From assembly GCF_030068605.1 (NCBI RefSeq), contig NZ_JASJOU010000002.1, positions 793,765-857,764 of the forward strand: a DNA stretch of 64,000 nt. The letters run 5' to 3'. The notes below the pieces were generated by a model. That model was given only the letters and a program-made list of their open reading frames with translations, was not told the origin of the DNA and did not search any database. Shown here piece after piece: positions 19,186-28,399 of this stretch. How positions within the stretch are numbered: the first letter of the stretch is position 1; each line of letters starts with the position of its first letter. Both the position numbers and the translations under genes were made by a program. This DNA is from Xanthocytophaga agilis. Its GTDB lineage: Bacteria > Bacteroidota > Bacteroidia > Cytophagales > 172606-1.

Positions 19186-19252
19186 GTTTTGCATCATTTT
19201 TGATAGGTGATGCAAAACACTTTCCAGGACGAGGTAAAAACATTGACCTCGT
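19186..19252 (+). other. Two tandem hairpins between the ABC and HlyD genes
   Basis: Hairpin 1 pairs GTTTTGCATCA (19186-19196) with TGATGCAAAAC (19208-19218). Hairpin 2 pairs ACGAGGT (19229-19235) with ACCTCGT (19246-19252). Neither is followed by a T-run, so they look more like mRNA processing, stability or attenuation elements than simple terminators. They sit in the 234-nt gap between two genes expected to share a transcript. Confidence 0.5.
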
Positions 19253-19394
19253 AAATGAAGTTAAACAGATAATGAACAAAAATCTGATCTTTTCTAAGGG
19301 ATCCGGGTGAGAGGACTATAACCGCTCACCAACTCTCGTTTAGAAGGATTAAACCTTAGTTTATTTTACACATTCAAGTATAAACCGCCTCAGT

Positions 19395-20777
19395 ATGTTA
19401 CATATATCAAATAACAATATAGATTCTCATGAAATCGAAAAGAAGGTCTATGCCCTGCAGACCTTAGGGACACCCCGATCTGGCAGGGTAATAGCCTATT
19501 GGTTAATAGGAATATTCGTTTTCTTTTTCTTATGCCTTTTCCTGCCCTGGCAACAGAATGTTCAGGGATATGGGTATGTTACAGCGTTTGCCCCAAAAGA
19601 TCGTCCACAAACAATTCCCTCTGTTATTGCCGGACGAATTGAAAAATGGTATGTACAGGAAGGCCAGAAAGTAAGTGCCGGAGATACCATCCTGGTTATT
19701 TCAGAGGTAAAAGATGAATACTTTGACCCACAACTACCTGAGCGTCTACAGGAACAGATTAAAGCCAAAAATGAAGGGATTGCAGCTACTCAGACTAAAA
19801 TTAATGCACTGGAAGATAATATTGAAGCCTTACAAAACGGTTTGAAATTTAAACTACAACAAGCGGCCAACAAATTGCAACAAGCTCGCTTTAAATTGCA
19901 GATGGACAGTGCCGATTATGAAGCAGAGAAAATAAATATGCAAATTGCCCGCCGCCAATTTCAGGCAGGTGAAAATATGTACAATGGCCAGTTAATCTCT
20001 CTGGTAGACTTTGAAAAACGAAAAGCCAAACTCCAAGAAACCCAGGCCAAACTGATTGCTTATCAGAATAAAGTAGATGTAGCCCGCAATGAGATTATCA
20101 ATGCACAGATTGAACTGAGCTCTATTCGTGCTGATTATGCAAAAGAGATCTCCAAAGCGCAATCTGATAAAAGTTCGGCAGTTTCCTATCTGGCAGACGC
20201 ACAAGGTGAACTATCCAAACAGCAAAACAAATATTCCAGTGTACAGGTACGGATCAAAAATCGGGCTGTCATTGCTCCTCAGGATGGATATGTAGTAAAA
20301 GCACTAAAGGCAGGGGTTGGAGAAACGTTAAAAGAAGGAGACCCTGTTGCAACAATTCAGCCAGCAAAACCAGCCAAAGCGGTAGAACTCTATGTAAAAG
20401 CAATGGATGTGCCTCTGCTTGAGAAAGGCCGTATGGTACGTTTGGAGTTTGATGGATGGCCTGCGTTACAGTTTTCCGGATGGCCTAGTGTATCTGTAGG
20501 TACATTTCCTGGCCGTGTGGCAGTCATTGACTATGTCAATAGTAAGGATGGCAAATACAGGATTCTGGTTACTCCTGATAACGAGGAAGAAGAGTGGCCT
20601 GAACAATTGCGTTTGGGATCAGGCGTAAGTGGCTTTGTGATGTTGAATGACGTACCTGTATGGTATGAAATCTGGCGGCAGTTAAATGGCTTCCCACCAA
20701 GTTTGCAGAGTCCAACAGCGGGAGCAGAAGATTCAGTTGATAAAAAGAAGGAGGGAGAGAAAGATGCGAAGAAATAG
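19395..20777 (+). CDS. HlyD-family periplasmic adaptor (membrane fusion protein)
   Basis: A 460-aa adaptor. A short cytoplasmic N-terminus is followed by one membrane segment (about residues 33-52). A split lipoyl/barrel-sandwich domain follows (IPSVIAGRIEKWYVQEGQKV and, later, NRAVIAPQDGYVVKAL), flanking a long coiled coil (about 115-285, rich in Gln, Lys and Ala). The beta-barrel domain and a charged Lys/Glu tail complete it. It bridges the inner membrane ABC protein and an outer membrane TolC channel. The TolC gene overlaps its end by 14 nt, showing translational coupling. Confidence 0.92.
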   Translation: MLHISNNNIDSHEIEKKVYALQTLGTPRSGRVIAYWLIGIFVFFFLCLFLPWQQNVQGYGYVTAFAPKDRPQTIPSVIAGRIEKWYVQEGQKVSAGDTILVISEVKDEYFDPQLPERLQEQIKAKNEGIAATQTKINALEDNIEALQNGLKFKLQQAANKLQQARFKLQMDSADYEAEKINMQIARRQFQAGENMYNGQLISLVDFEKRKAKLQETQAKLIAYQNKVDVARNEIINAQIELSSIRADYAKEISKAQSDKSSAVSYLADAQGELSKQQNKYSSVQVRIKNRAVIAPQDGYVVKALKAGVGETLKEGDPVATIQPAKPAKAVELYVKAMDVPLLEKGRMVRLEFDGWPALQFSGWPSVSVGTFPGRVAVIDYVNSKDGKYRILVTPDNEEEEWPEQLRLGSGVSGFVMLNDVPVWYEIWRQLNGFPPSLQSPTAGAEDSVDKKKEGEKDAKK

Positions 20778-22320
20778 CCAGACACATAAGGTCTTTGGCT
20801 GGCGATCGCGCTTTGCAGTCAAAGCACGCATTCTATCTATCACAAGAATGCTTATTTTCTGTTTGTATGTTCTGTTTCAGGGATTGCCTTTTACTGCTTC
20901 AGCTCAATTGGCATCAGACAAAAAGCCAACAGCAACGGTTGAGTCTAAAACCATGAGCAGTCAGGATTTTCTTCAACGAATTTTAAAGTATCATCCTGTA
21001 GCCCGGCAAGCAGCCTTGTTGAGTGAGCAGGCACATAATGAGATTCGGTATGCACGAGGTTCTTTCGATCCTAAACTGGAAGCCAATTATGAGAATAAAG
21101 AATTGAAAGGATCTACTTACTATCATCGATGGGATAGCCAGTTGAAGATTCCTTTCTGGATTGGAGAGATAAAAGGGGGATTTCAGCGTGGTGTAGGCAA
21201 CTATATTAACAACGAGAATTATACCAGTACCAGCGGTTTAATCTTTGCTGGAGTATCTATTCCGCTACCCATCAGCCAGGATTTCCTGATAGACCAGCGA
21301 CGTAGTACTCTCCGGCAGGCACAGGTGTTTCGTAATATTGCCGAAGCAGATCGCGTAAAGGAAATCAACAAACTGGTTTTCAACGCGACTAAAGAATACT
21401 GGGAATGGTATCTGGCTCACAACGAATACACAATGTTGCGTGAAAATTACGAACTAGCCAATATACGTTATAAAGCAGTAAAAGGTCGTGTTGTAGAAGG
21501 TGATCTGGCAGGCATTGACTCAGTAGAAGCACAAACCATATTGCAAGACCGTCTGATTCGCCTGACACAGGTAGAAGTAGATTTATTGAATGCACGTATC
21601 CGGTTGTCTAACTATCTGTGGGGAGAAAATGATACTCCATTAGAGATGCCTGCAGATATTGCACCAGAGCAATTTGATGTAACCCATAGAGTAGAAATGG
21701 AAGCTACTCTGATACGTCTTCGGGATATGGCACAAGCAAACCATCCGGAATTGCAAAAATTGACTTTTAAAAATGAACAACTTACTATCGAAAGACGCTT
21801 TTTACGGGACCGTTTTAAACCAAACTTACGGGTTAATTACAATTTATTGAGTAGCCCTACGTATAATACAGACGGCCGTATTTTACCTTCAACAGTGGAT
21901 ATGGCTTATTTGCAAAACAATTATAAGTGGGGATTTGAGTTTAGTTATCCTTTGTTTTTACGAAAAGAACGAGGAAAGCTGGCTCTCAATGAAGTAAAGA
22001 TTGAACAAAATAACCTGGAACGCCAGCAAACATCCAGGGAGATTCTGAACAATATTCAAACTACCTACAATGATCTGCGAAACCTGGATTCTCTGATTCG
22101 GCTGCAACAAATCAATATTGCCAACTATCGTCGGTTACGGGATGCAGAGGTACAGAAGTTTGAAAATGGAGAAAGCTCTCTGTTTCTCATCAATTCACGG
22201 GAAACCAAGTATATCGATGAGCAGATCAAATTGTTTTCGCTGAAAACCAAATATGCAAAGGAACGGGCAGAATTGCTCTGGTCAGCAGGTTTATCTGACT
22301 GGAACCAGTTAGCTGAATAA
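20764..22320 (+). CDS. TolC-family outer membrane efflux channel
   Basis: A 518-aa protein starting at ATG 20764, inside the end of the HlyD gene. The hydrophobic signal segment LIFCLYVLFQGLPFTASAQ ends near residue 48; ATG 20848 would give a shorter signal peptide and is a fair alternative. The rest is two TolC-type repeats of long amphipathic helices (for example EYTMLRENYELANIRYKAVKGR and LREMAQANHPELQ-like segments) separated by strands with alternating residues. It would form the outer membrane duct for the ABC/HlyD pair. A strong terminator 30 nt downstream closes this three-gene unit. Confidence 0.9.
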   Translation: MRRNSQTHKVFGWRSRFAVKARILSITRMLIFCLYVLFQGLPFTASAQLASDKKPTATVESKTMSSQDFLQRILKYHPVARQAALLSEQAHNEIRYARGSFDPKLEANYENKELKGSTYYHRWDSQLKIPFWIGEIKGGFQRGVGNYINNENYTSTSGLIFAGVSIPLPISQDFLIDQRRSTLRQAQVFRNIAEADRVKEINKLVFNATKEYWEWYLAHNEYTMLRENYELANIRYKAVKGRVVEGDLAGIDSVEAQTILQDRLIRLTQVEVDLLNARIRLSNYLWGENDTPLEMPADIAPEQFDVTHRVEMEATLIRLRDMAQANHPELQKLTFKNEQLTIERRFLRDRFKPNLRVNYNLLSSPTYNTDGRILPSTVDMAYLQNNYKWGFEFSYPLFLRKERGKLALNEVKIEQNNLERQQTSREILNNIQTTYNDLRNLDSLIRLQQINIANYRRLRDAEVQKFENGESSLFLINSRETKYIDEQIKLFSLKTKYAKERAELLWSAGLSDWNQLAE

Positions 22321-22349
22321 GATTGTATACGATATTTTCTATGTCTTAG

Positions 22350-22385
22350 AAATACCCTGTCACCAGTAGGCGACAGGGTATTTTT
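22350..22385 (+). terminator. Rho-independent terminator of the ABC-HlyD-TolC unit
   Basis: A perfect 12-bp stem (22350-22361 with 22372-22383), a 10-nt loop and a T-run. The rest of the 22321-22782 gap is AT-rich, with only a weak family-2-like scrap (TTGTCCTTCTGAAA near 22551) and no gene. Confidence 0.9.
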
Positions 22386-22782
22386 GCAATATGTAGTCGC
22401 ATCTCAAGTCTCTTCTTGCTCTGTGTTATATCTTATTTTTTAATTTTGATAGTTTTAAAAAGGAGTACAGATTTGAAGAGAAAGCTAGTTTAAACATCTG
22501 TTCAATGCTGTCAATATAAGATAGTTTGTTTTGTTTCCCCTTGTTTCTTTTTTGTCCTTCTGAAATGATCCCTTTTCCTCATGAAAGACTTTCTCTCCTT
22601 TCGGCAATAAATAGTACAAAGTCAAGAAATAACCAGACCTTACAAAAATAACAAAAATCACTGATTATCAATCATTTAAAACAGAAAAATATTCTTGTTC
22701 GGTATCGTTAAACATAGCCTTATTTTTTGTATTTTTAAAGTATATAATTCAATCAGCAAACGTTTAAACACTTATTATCTAT

Positions 22783-23523
22783 ATGCCTCATTACCATACC
22801 AATACAACCGCTATTCGTAAATACAAATCTGACTATTATGGACTGATGGTCTATGAAGCCCGCCTGAATCATGAACTATTCCGGATGGAGCAACGCATCT
22901 TAGCCATTCAGGAAGATGAGGAACACTCTCTTGCTAATCAAACCCTTCTAACTACCTTACTGGCACACGCAACACAGCAAAAGGCAGAACTGGAAGCTCA
23001 GCCTACCTCCAAAGACCGCGACAAGCAACTCAAAAAAGCGGAAAAAGAGTATAAAGAGATCAATGCGAAATACAAACGCAATGAATACCACCTCGCTGTG
23101 CTGGACAAGAAAAAAGATAAGGACAATGCAGCTAAATATGTTCTCAAAGAACTGAAGCGCGATGAAGTACGCATTCGTATCAAAACAGCTTATGATATTT
23201 GGAAAAAACTTGAGCAGGAAGAACAATACGAGTTTATGGATTTTGAACTGTTCAAGGCTTTACACTTTGTAAAACAATCAAAGCAAGCTGCTACCCAGAC
23301 TACAACTAACACCCAATCAGATCAGTCTTCCGAAAAACCCCTTTCAGTGGCGGGTATCAAACCCTTTATACCTGAGAAAGCGCCACGAGTTATGTTGTTT
23401 GATTATTTAAATAGGAATCAAATTATGTTTTATTCAAAGTCAAGATTTATTAATTCCAGAGCCATAGAGAAGGAATTTTCTAAAAACTATAGTCATTCTA
23501 CTATTTATTTAAAAGCTTTTTAG
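22783..23523 (+). CDS. Hypothetical coiled-coil protein
   Basis: A 246-aa soluble protein with no signal peptide. Residues about 15-150 are strongly charged, Lys/Glu/Ala-rich and likely coiled coil. A Ser/Thr/Gln-rich linker (AATQTTTNTQSDQSSEK) follows. The last 45 codons (from about 23395) are markedly more AT-rich with a different amino acid style (many Phe, Tyr, Asn), suggesting the original C-terminus was replaced or truncated at a junction. I do not recognise the family. It converges with the next gene, overlapping by 4 nt at the stops. Confidence 0.6.
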   Translation: MPHYHTNTTAIRKYKSDYYGLMVYEARLNHELFRMEQRILAIQEDEEHSLANQTLLTTLLAHATQQKAELEAQPTSKDRDKQLKKAEKEYKEINAKYKRNEYHLAVLDKKKDKDNAAKYVLKELKRDEVRIRIKTAYDIWKKLEQEEQYEFMDFELFKALHFVKQSKQAATQTTTNTQSDQSSEKPLSVAGIKPFIPEKAPRVMLFDYLNRNQIMFYSKSRFINSRAIEKEFSKNYSHSTIYLKAF

Positions 23524-23906
23524 ATTTGACTCTCGTTTTCAGGAAAGGTTCTTATATATCCTTTATCATCATATGAAATAAGATCTTGAGCAAGAAAAGA
23601 GTAGCTTTCATCAATAAATTCGATAAAAGAACAATTTCGCAAGATTCTTTCTCCTTTCTGTTCTATATATTTTCCATAATCTACAAGTATATCTTCTGGA
23701 TTGGGATAATATATGCCTAGTGCAGCATAAGTAGAGACATAAGTTACTTTTATAACATCTACCTCTATAGCTAAACCTTCCTGCACTATTTCCTTCTTTA
23801 GAATAGAAGCTACCCACTTCAAAATAAGGATCTGCAGTTCTACTCCAATACATTTGCCCAGTATCTTGTCAAAAGCAAGTATTTCAACAATCTGATAACT
23901 TCTCAT
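23520..23906 (-). CDS. Hypothetical protein
   Basis: A 128-aa acidic soluble protein starting MRSYQIVEILAFDKILGK at ATG 23906; the frame extends to 23975, but the added residues look unlike protein. AT-rich compared with its neighbours. There is no recognisable domain, signal peptide or membrane segment. The small size and low GC beside an abrupt composition change in the opposing gene suggest recent acquisition. A polymorphic-toxin immunity-like protein is possible but not supported by any motif I can see. Confidence 0.5.
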   Translation of the reverse strand: MRSYQIVEILAFDKILGKCIGVELQILILKWVASILKKEIVQEGLAIEVDVIKVTYVSTYAALGIYYPNPEDILVDYGKYIEQKGERILRNCSFIEFIDESYSFLAQDLISYDDKGYIRTFPENESQI

Positions 23907-23998
23907 ACAACAAGTAAAAAATAATATAAAGTACGAGTTAGGTCTTTCTGTCCTTGATAATTGAGCCAAACCCACATAAAAGATTGTAATTAAACAAC

Positions 23999-24023
23999 AA
24001 AAGCCTGGAAGATCCAGGCTTTT
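23999..24023 (-). terminator. Terminator of the DUF2752/CCC-motif unit
   Basis: An 11-bp perfect stem (AAAAGCCTGGA with TCCAGGCTTTT), a 3-nt loop and a T-rich tail on the minus strand, 22 nt past the stop at 24045. Confidence 0.7.
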
Positions 24024-24044
24024 ATCAAAAACTAAATCAGGAAC

Positions 24045-24419
24045 TTAGTTTCCAAATATATCTTTCATACGTTCCTGCATCAATCCTGGATCACTTAATG
24101 CATCGATTCCAACCATGACGATAATAAAAATAAAATACAACAACGATAAAGAAGAAAGAACTACACCTATAATGGCGCAGATTCGCCCTGCATTTAGATT
24201 GTTATAGGAACTTAGAGTATACATGTCAGGATTACTTCTATAACGAGCCATATCTGACTTGGCTAATATAAGCGTTGTAATACCCAAACCTAGCCCAAAA
24301 ATCCCATAACAACAACAAAGAACAATAGAGAGAATACCTAATACAAGTACGATAGTAGCATTTGGTAAGGGTTGTTGGAATCCCATACCACCTTGATTGA
24401 ATGTAGGGTCTTGTTGCAT
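24045..24419 (-). CDS. CCC-motif small membrane protein
   Basis: A 124-aa protein with a Gln/Pro/Gly-rich cytoplasmic head, a first membrane segment containing the CCC motif (IVLVLGILSIVLCCCYGIFG), a polar loop (SDMARYRSNPDMYTL) and a second segment from ICAIIGVVLSSLSLLYFIF. This matches the CCC-motif membrane proteins common in Bacteroidota, which resemble DUF4190 and CD225 two-helix proteins. The function is unknown. It starts 3 nt after the stop of the DUF2752 gene, so the two are very likely translated from one message. Confidence 0.8.
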   Translation of the reverse strand: MQQDPTFNQGGMGFQQPLPNATIVLVLGILSIVLCCCYGIFGLGLGITTLILAKSDMARYRSNPDMYTLSSYNNLNAGRICAIIGVVLSSLSLLYFIFIIVMVGIDALSDPGLMQERMKDIFGN

Positions 24420-24422
24420 AAA

Positions 24423-24779
24423 TTAAAATAATTGATGATTTTTTATTTTTAAGATGTAACTGCTAATAATAATCAGAAAAACAATACCAGACAAAATCTT
24501 TACAATCCAGATTCCATACCGGAAATTAATCCGGCTGTTTACAAAAATAAACCCGATCAATAAGAGCATAGGCAATGTAGCTGGATACATATGCCATGAT
24601 TCTTTGAAATCACCACGTAATAGAGCAACAATAGAACGCTGTAATCCACAACCCGGACAATCAATCAGAAATACTTTCTTAAAAGGACATGTCAGCAAAT
24701 GATGACTTATCCACTCAACAATATCCTGATAGGAAGTAAGAAGGATTGTGGCTCCTAACCCATTAAGATACCTGAACAT
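24423..24779 (-). CDS. DUF2752 domain membrane protein
   Basis: A 118-aa membrane protein with the DUF2752 signature CPGCGLQRS near residue 41 and at least two membrane helices (TLPMLLLIGFIFVN and GIWIVKILSGIVFLIIIS). The Cys pair may bind metal or be redox-active; the biochemical role is not established. It lies just upstream of the CCC-motif gene, a pairing I have seen in other Bacteroidota, and downstream of proS in the same direction (84-nt gap). Confidence 0.85.
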   Translation of the reverse strand: MFRYLNGLGATILLTSYQDIVEWISHHLLTCPFKKVFLIDCPGCGLQRSIVALLRGDFKESWHMYPATLPMLLLIGFIFVNSRINFRYGIWIVKILSGIVFLIIISSYILKIKNHQLF

Positions 24780-24863
24780 ACTTACAAAAGACGATTTGTA
24801 CTATCTCTATATACAGTAAAGGCATTTTTTACAGTGTAAAAAATGTCTTTCTACTTACTTCTA

Positions 24864-26339
24864 TCAATAAGCCCGTGCAAACAAAACACGTCTGGAAGAA
24901 GGTTTTCCTGTTACGATACACTTGCCTTCTTCTGCGGGAGAATCCAATGGAATACAACGGATGGTAGCTTTGGTCTCTTCCTTGATACGTTCTTCCGTTT
25001 CAGAAGTGCCATCCCAGTGAGCCAGAACAAATCCTGGTTTCTCGTCCAATATTTGCTTAAACTCTTCATATGTTTCTACCTTAGTAGTATTGGCAGTCCG
25101 GAAAGATTGTGCTTTCTGATAAATGTTTTGCTGAATATCTGTCAGCAATCCTTCAATCTGGCTGGCAAGATTTTCCATAGAATAGACTTTCTTCTCCTTA
25201 GTATCCCGACGAGCCACTTCAGCTGTACCATTTTCCAGATCACGAGGACCAATAGCAACCCGTACAGGTACACCTTTCAGTTCATACTCAGCAAATTTCC
25301 ATCCAGGCGAATTTCCATCACGGTTATCAAACTTCACACTGATTCCCTTGGATTTTAACTCTTTTAATAGAGGCTGAATCTTTTCAGTAATGGTGGCTAG
25401 TTGTTCTGCCCCTTTAAATATAGGCACAATCACTACCTGGATAGGAGCCAGTTTTGGAGGTAATACCAGACCTTCATCATCTGAGTGTGCCATAATCAAA
25501 GCACCCATCAAACGTGTACTCACACCCCAGGAAGTTCCCCAAACATAATCCAGCTTTCCTTCTTTGCTCGTATACTGCACATCAAATGCTTTGGCAAAGT
25601 TTTGTCCCAGGAAGTGAGAAGTACCTGCCTGCAAGGCTTTTCCATCCTGCATCAGTGCTTCAATACAATACGTATCTTCTGCCCCTGCAAAACGTTCGTT
25701 GGCTGTTTTTACACCACGTACCACAGGTAAAGCCATCCATTCTTCGGCAAATGTAGCATATACTTCCAGCATCTGTTTGGTTTCGGCAACAGCCTCATCT
25801 GCAGTAGCATGTGCAGTATGTCCCTCCTGCCATAGAAATTCAGTTGTACGCAAAAACAAGCGGGTACGCATTTCCCAGCGAACTACGTTAGCCCACTGAT
25901 TTACCAGAACAGGAAGGTCACGATAGCTTTGTATCCAGTTTTTGTAGGTACTCCAGATTACAGTTTCTGACGTTGGACGCACAATCAGTTCTTCTGTCAA
26001 CTTTGCCTCCGGATCTACAATTACGCCACTGCCGTCTGGTGCATTTTTTAAACGATAGTGTGTAACCACCGCACATTCTTTTGCGAATCCTTCTACGTGG
26101 CTAGCTTCCTTACTCAGGAACGATTTGGGTATAAATAACGGAAAGTACGCATTGGTATGTCCTGTTTCTTTAAACATATCATCCAATGCCCTTTGCATTT
26201 TTTCCCAGATAGTATATCCATAGGGCTTAATCACCATACATCCGCGCACAGGTGAGTTTTCGGCAAGGTCAGCCTTTTGAACCAGTTCATTGTACCAGGC
26301 TGAATAGTCTTCGCTTCGTTTTGGCAATCCTTTACTCAT
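24864..26339 (-). CDS. proS: Prolyl-tRNA synthetase, archaeal/eukaryotic (type 3) form
   Basis: A 491-aa class II aminoacyl-tRNA synthetase. Motif 2 region [20 protein letters not shown], the HTAHAT segment after EFLWQEGH, motif 3 around [15 protein letters not shown], an anticodon-binding domain ([11 protein letters not shown] onward), and the C-terminal extension ending FARAY are all present. There is no INS editing insertion, and the length of about 490 aa matches the short ProS type found in Bacteroidota. It charges tRNA-Pro. The 411-nt AT-rich gap upstream (26340-26750) separates it from a divergent lipoprotein gene and contains no gene; promoters for both are expected there. Confidence 0.97.
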   Translation of the reverse strand: MSKGLPKRSEDYSAWYNELVQKADLAENSPVRGCMVIKPYGYTIWEKMQRALDDMFKETGHTNAYFPLFIPKSFLSKEASHVEGFAKECAVVTHYRLKNAPDGSGVIVDPEAKLTEELIVRPTSETVIWSTYKNWIQSYRDLPVLVNQWANVVRWEMRTRLFLRTTEFLWQEGHTAHATADEAVAETKQMLEVYATFAEEWMALPVVRGVKTANERFAGAEDTYCIEALMQDGKALQAGTSHFLGQNFAKAFDVQYTSKEGKLDYVWGTSWGVSTRLMGALIMAHSDDEGLVLPPKLAPIQVVIVPIFKGAEQLATITEKIQPLLKELKSKGISVKFDNRDGNSPGWKFAEYELKGVPVRVAIGPRDLENGTAEVARRDTKEKKVYSMENLASQIEGLLTDIQQNIYQKAQSFRTANTTKVETYEEFKQILDEKPGFVLAHWDGTSETEERIKEETKATIRCIPLDSPAEEGKCIVTGKPSSRRVLFARAY

Positions 26340-26750
26340 GAATTCAACAAAAAAGTTAATGAATAATATAGGTTAGGTTATATATATTGTAAAGCACTCA
26401 CATTTATAATTCCCTGATAATCAAAATCTATTAAATTAGATTATTTGAATACATATAGCTTGTTTCTGTATAGTCTTTCTTTAAAATCGTATTTTTTATA
26501 AAAAATGTTAAAAATTGTTAATTATGGCACGATTTTTAATACTTATATAACTCGTAATAAGAATACGAAAATGCGTATTTAATTACATTTTAATTTACTT
26601 TTATCCCGAAAAACTTATAAATTTCAAGACATAAACTTTTTTTACCGGATACTATGTTCTACAAAATAGATAAGCAAACGGCAAAGATAGGTTTTTGTGA
26701 GAAATGCTTGAGATCTAAATGAATTAGTTTTACATCCAACAGATAAATTT

Positions 26751-28307
26751 ATGAAGACGTACCCATTTAAATCAGTAGTTTTTGCGGCTATGATAGGCTT
26801 GGGAGGGTTCATGTCGTGTACACAATCACAATATGCCCAAAAAGGCGATAGTGATGATCTATATTATTCTTCAAAGGATAAACCTGTTACCCGATACGCC
26901 TCTTCAACTGAAGTTGCCCCAAATACATCCGGAAATTCAAAAAATCAAAAAAATCTTAATCCGGATTATCTGACGCAATATAGCCAGCAGTCACAGCAAT
27001 ATAGTGGCAATAACCAAAGACAAGTTCAGGATACAACAGGAGATACCTATTACGATCCGAATTACCAGGATAGTGATCTGATCACAGCAGATAATACTAC
27101 ATTAGGTCGCCGTCGCACTACCAGTTATGGTTATAACAGTGTATACCCTAGCTATAGTAACTATTACGCTAACAACTATTATGGTAATTCCTGGTATGAT
27201 CCTTACTATGGTTCTAACTGGGGATATCCTTATTATAGCTCAGGGTGGGGATATAGTCCATGGGCTTCATCCTGGTGGGGACCTGGTGTGAGTATAAGCA
27301 TTGGATGGGGCAGACCTTACTGGGGATGGGGTGGATACTATTCTCGTGGATGGGGATATGACCCTTACTGGTATGGATATAGCCCTTATTATTCTTACTG
27401 GGGTAATCCTTACGCCTACTATGGATATGGTTACTATGGTGGATATTACAATAATTATTATAATTACTATGGTTCACGTACTAATGTAGTATGGGGTCGT
27501 TCAAATGGTACTGGTTATACAGGAGGTCGCTCAGAAAATACTATCTATAAGAATTATGGAGCCAGAGGCAGCAGAAGCTCTGCGACTGTAAACGAAAACT
27601 TTGTAAATGGTTCAGGAGGTAGAGGTGGTCGAATGGGTTCTGCGGATAACTCAGGAAGCTCTTCATCAGGTGGTCGTATAAGCAGAGGTAGTGCAGATAA
27701 TAATACCGCTGTAACTCCTAGAGGCAACTGGGGCTCAAATTCCAACAATGGTTTTTCTTCTGGAAGAACTGTAAGTAATGGTGTTACATCTGATACTCGT
27801 GCTATAAGACCTCGTGGTACTGACTACAGCAACAACAGTGGTAACGATTTTAATTATCGCCGTAGTGACTACAGCAGTGTTGGTGGCAGAAACAGTGGTT
27901 ATTCAAATAGCAATTACTCAAATGATGGTTATTCTAATTCTGGTAGCCAACCTGTAACTCCACGTTCTAATCGTAGTGAATGGGGTGGAGGTCGTACCAA
28001 TAACAGCTCATACTCCAATAATTCTAATAGTAACCGCTCTTCTAATTCAGGAAGCAGTTGGGGCGGTCGTAGCAGCAGTGGAAGCAGCAACAGTGGAAGC
28101 TGGAATAATTCTAATAACAACCGTTCTTCTAACTCAGGCAGTAGCTGGGGAGGTGGTAATAGTGGCGGAGGTAGTTGGGGTGGCGGTCGTAGCAGTAGCG
28201 GTGGCAACAGTGGTGGTGGTGGAGGTAGCTGGGGTGGCGGAGGTGGAAGCCGTAGTAGCGGAAGCTCTTCTGGCGGACACTCATCAGGCGGCAGATCACC
28301 AAGATAA
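26751..28307 (+). CDS. Lipoprotein with Tyr/Gly/Trp-rich and Ser/Asn/Gly-rich low-complexity regions
   Basis: A 518-aa lipoprotein: the signal peptide ends GGFMSC, giving lipidated Cys at 23. Residues 24-120 are a polar spacer. Residues about 125-242 are dominated by Tyr, Gly, Trp, Ser and Pro (for example YSPYYSYWGNPYAYYGYG). Residues 243-518 are Ser/Asn/Gly/Arg-rich with GGR and SSWGGG repeats, ending SSGGRSPR. No enzymatic domain is visible. The composition resembles prion-like or adhesive low-complexity proteins, so a role in surface adhesion or matrix is plausible but inferred. It is followed 92 nt later by a FadL-like porin in the same direction. Confidence 0.8.
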   Translation: MKTYPFKSVVFAAMIGLGGFMSCTQSQYAQKGDSDDLYYSSKDKPVTRYASSTEVAPNTSGNSKNQKNLNPDYLTQYSQQSQQYSGNNQRQVQDTTGDTYYDPNYQDSDLITADNTTLGRRRTTSYGYNSVYPSYSNYYANNYYGNSWYDPYYGSNWGYPYYSSGWGYSPWASSWWGPGVSISIGWGRPYWGWGGYYSRGWGYDPYWYGYSPYYSYWGNPYAYYGYGYYGGYYNNYYNYYGSRTNVVWGRSNGTGYTGGRSENTIYKNYGARGSRSSATVNENFVNGSGGRGGRMGSADNSGSSSSGGRISRGSADNNTAVTPRGNWGSNSNNGFSSGRTVSNGVTSDTRAIRPRGTDYSNNSGNDFNYRRSDYSSVGGRNSGYSNSNYSNDGYSNSGSQPVTPRSNRSEWGGGRTNNSSYSNNSNSNRSSNSGSSWGGRSSSGSSNSGSWNNSNNNRSSNSGSSWGGGNSGGGSWGGGRSSSGGNSGGGGGSWGGGGGSRSSGSSSGGHSSGGRSPR

Positions 28308-28399
28308 CATATAGTCATTCAGAGACATTCATATAGTGAGTATAGGTTTTATCTTCCAAAAGATACTATTTTTAAGGCCTATTTAATCCCAGACTCAGT

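Noticed and set aside
22540..22600. Possible third copy of repeat family 2
   Set aside because: Only TTGTCCTTCTGAAA and a few scattered bases match; no paired terminus found.
23520..23906. Toxin-immunity pair with the coiled-coil gene
   Set aside because: The genes are convergent, and neither carries a recognisable toxin or immunity motif.
27929..28318. 129-aa Pro/Leu-rich minus-strand frame
   Set aside because: It is the antisense shadow of the Gly/Ser-rich lipoprotein codons.
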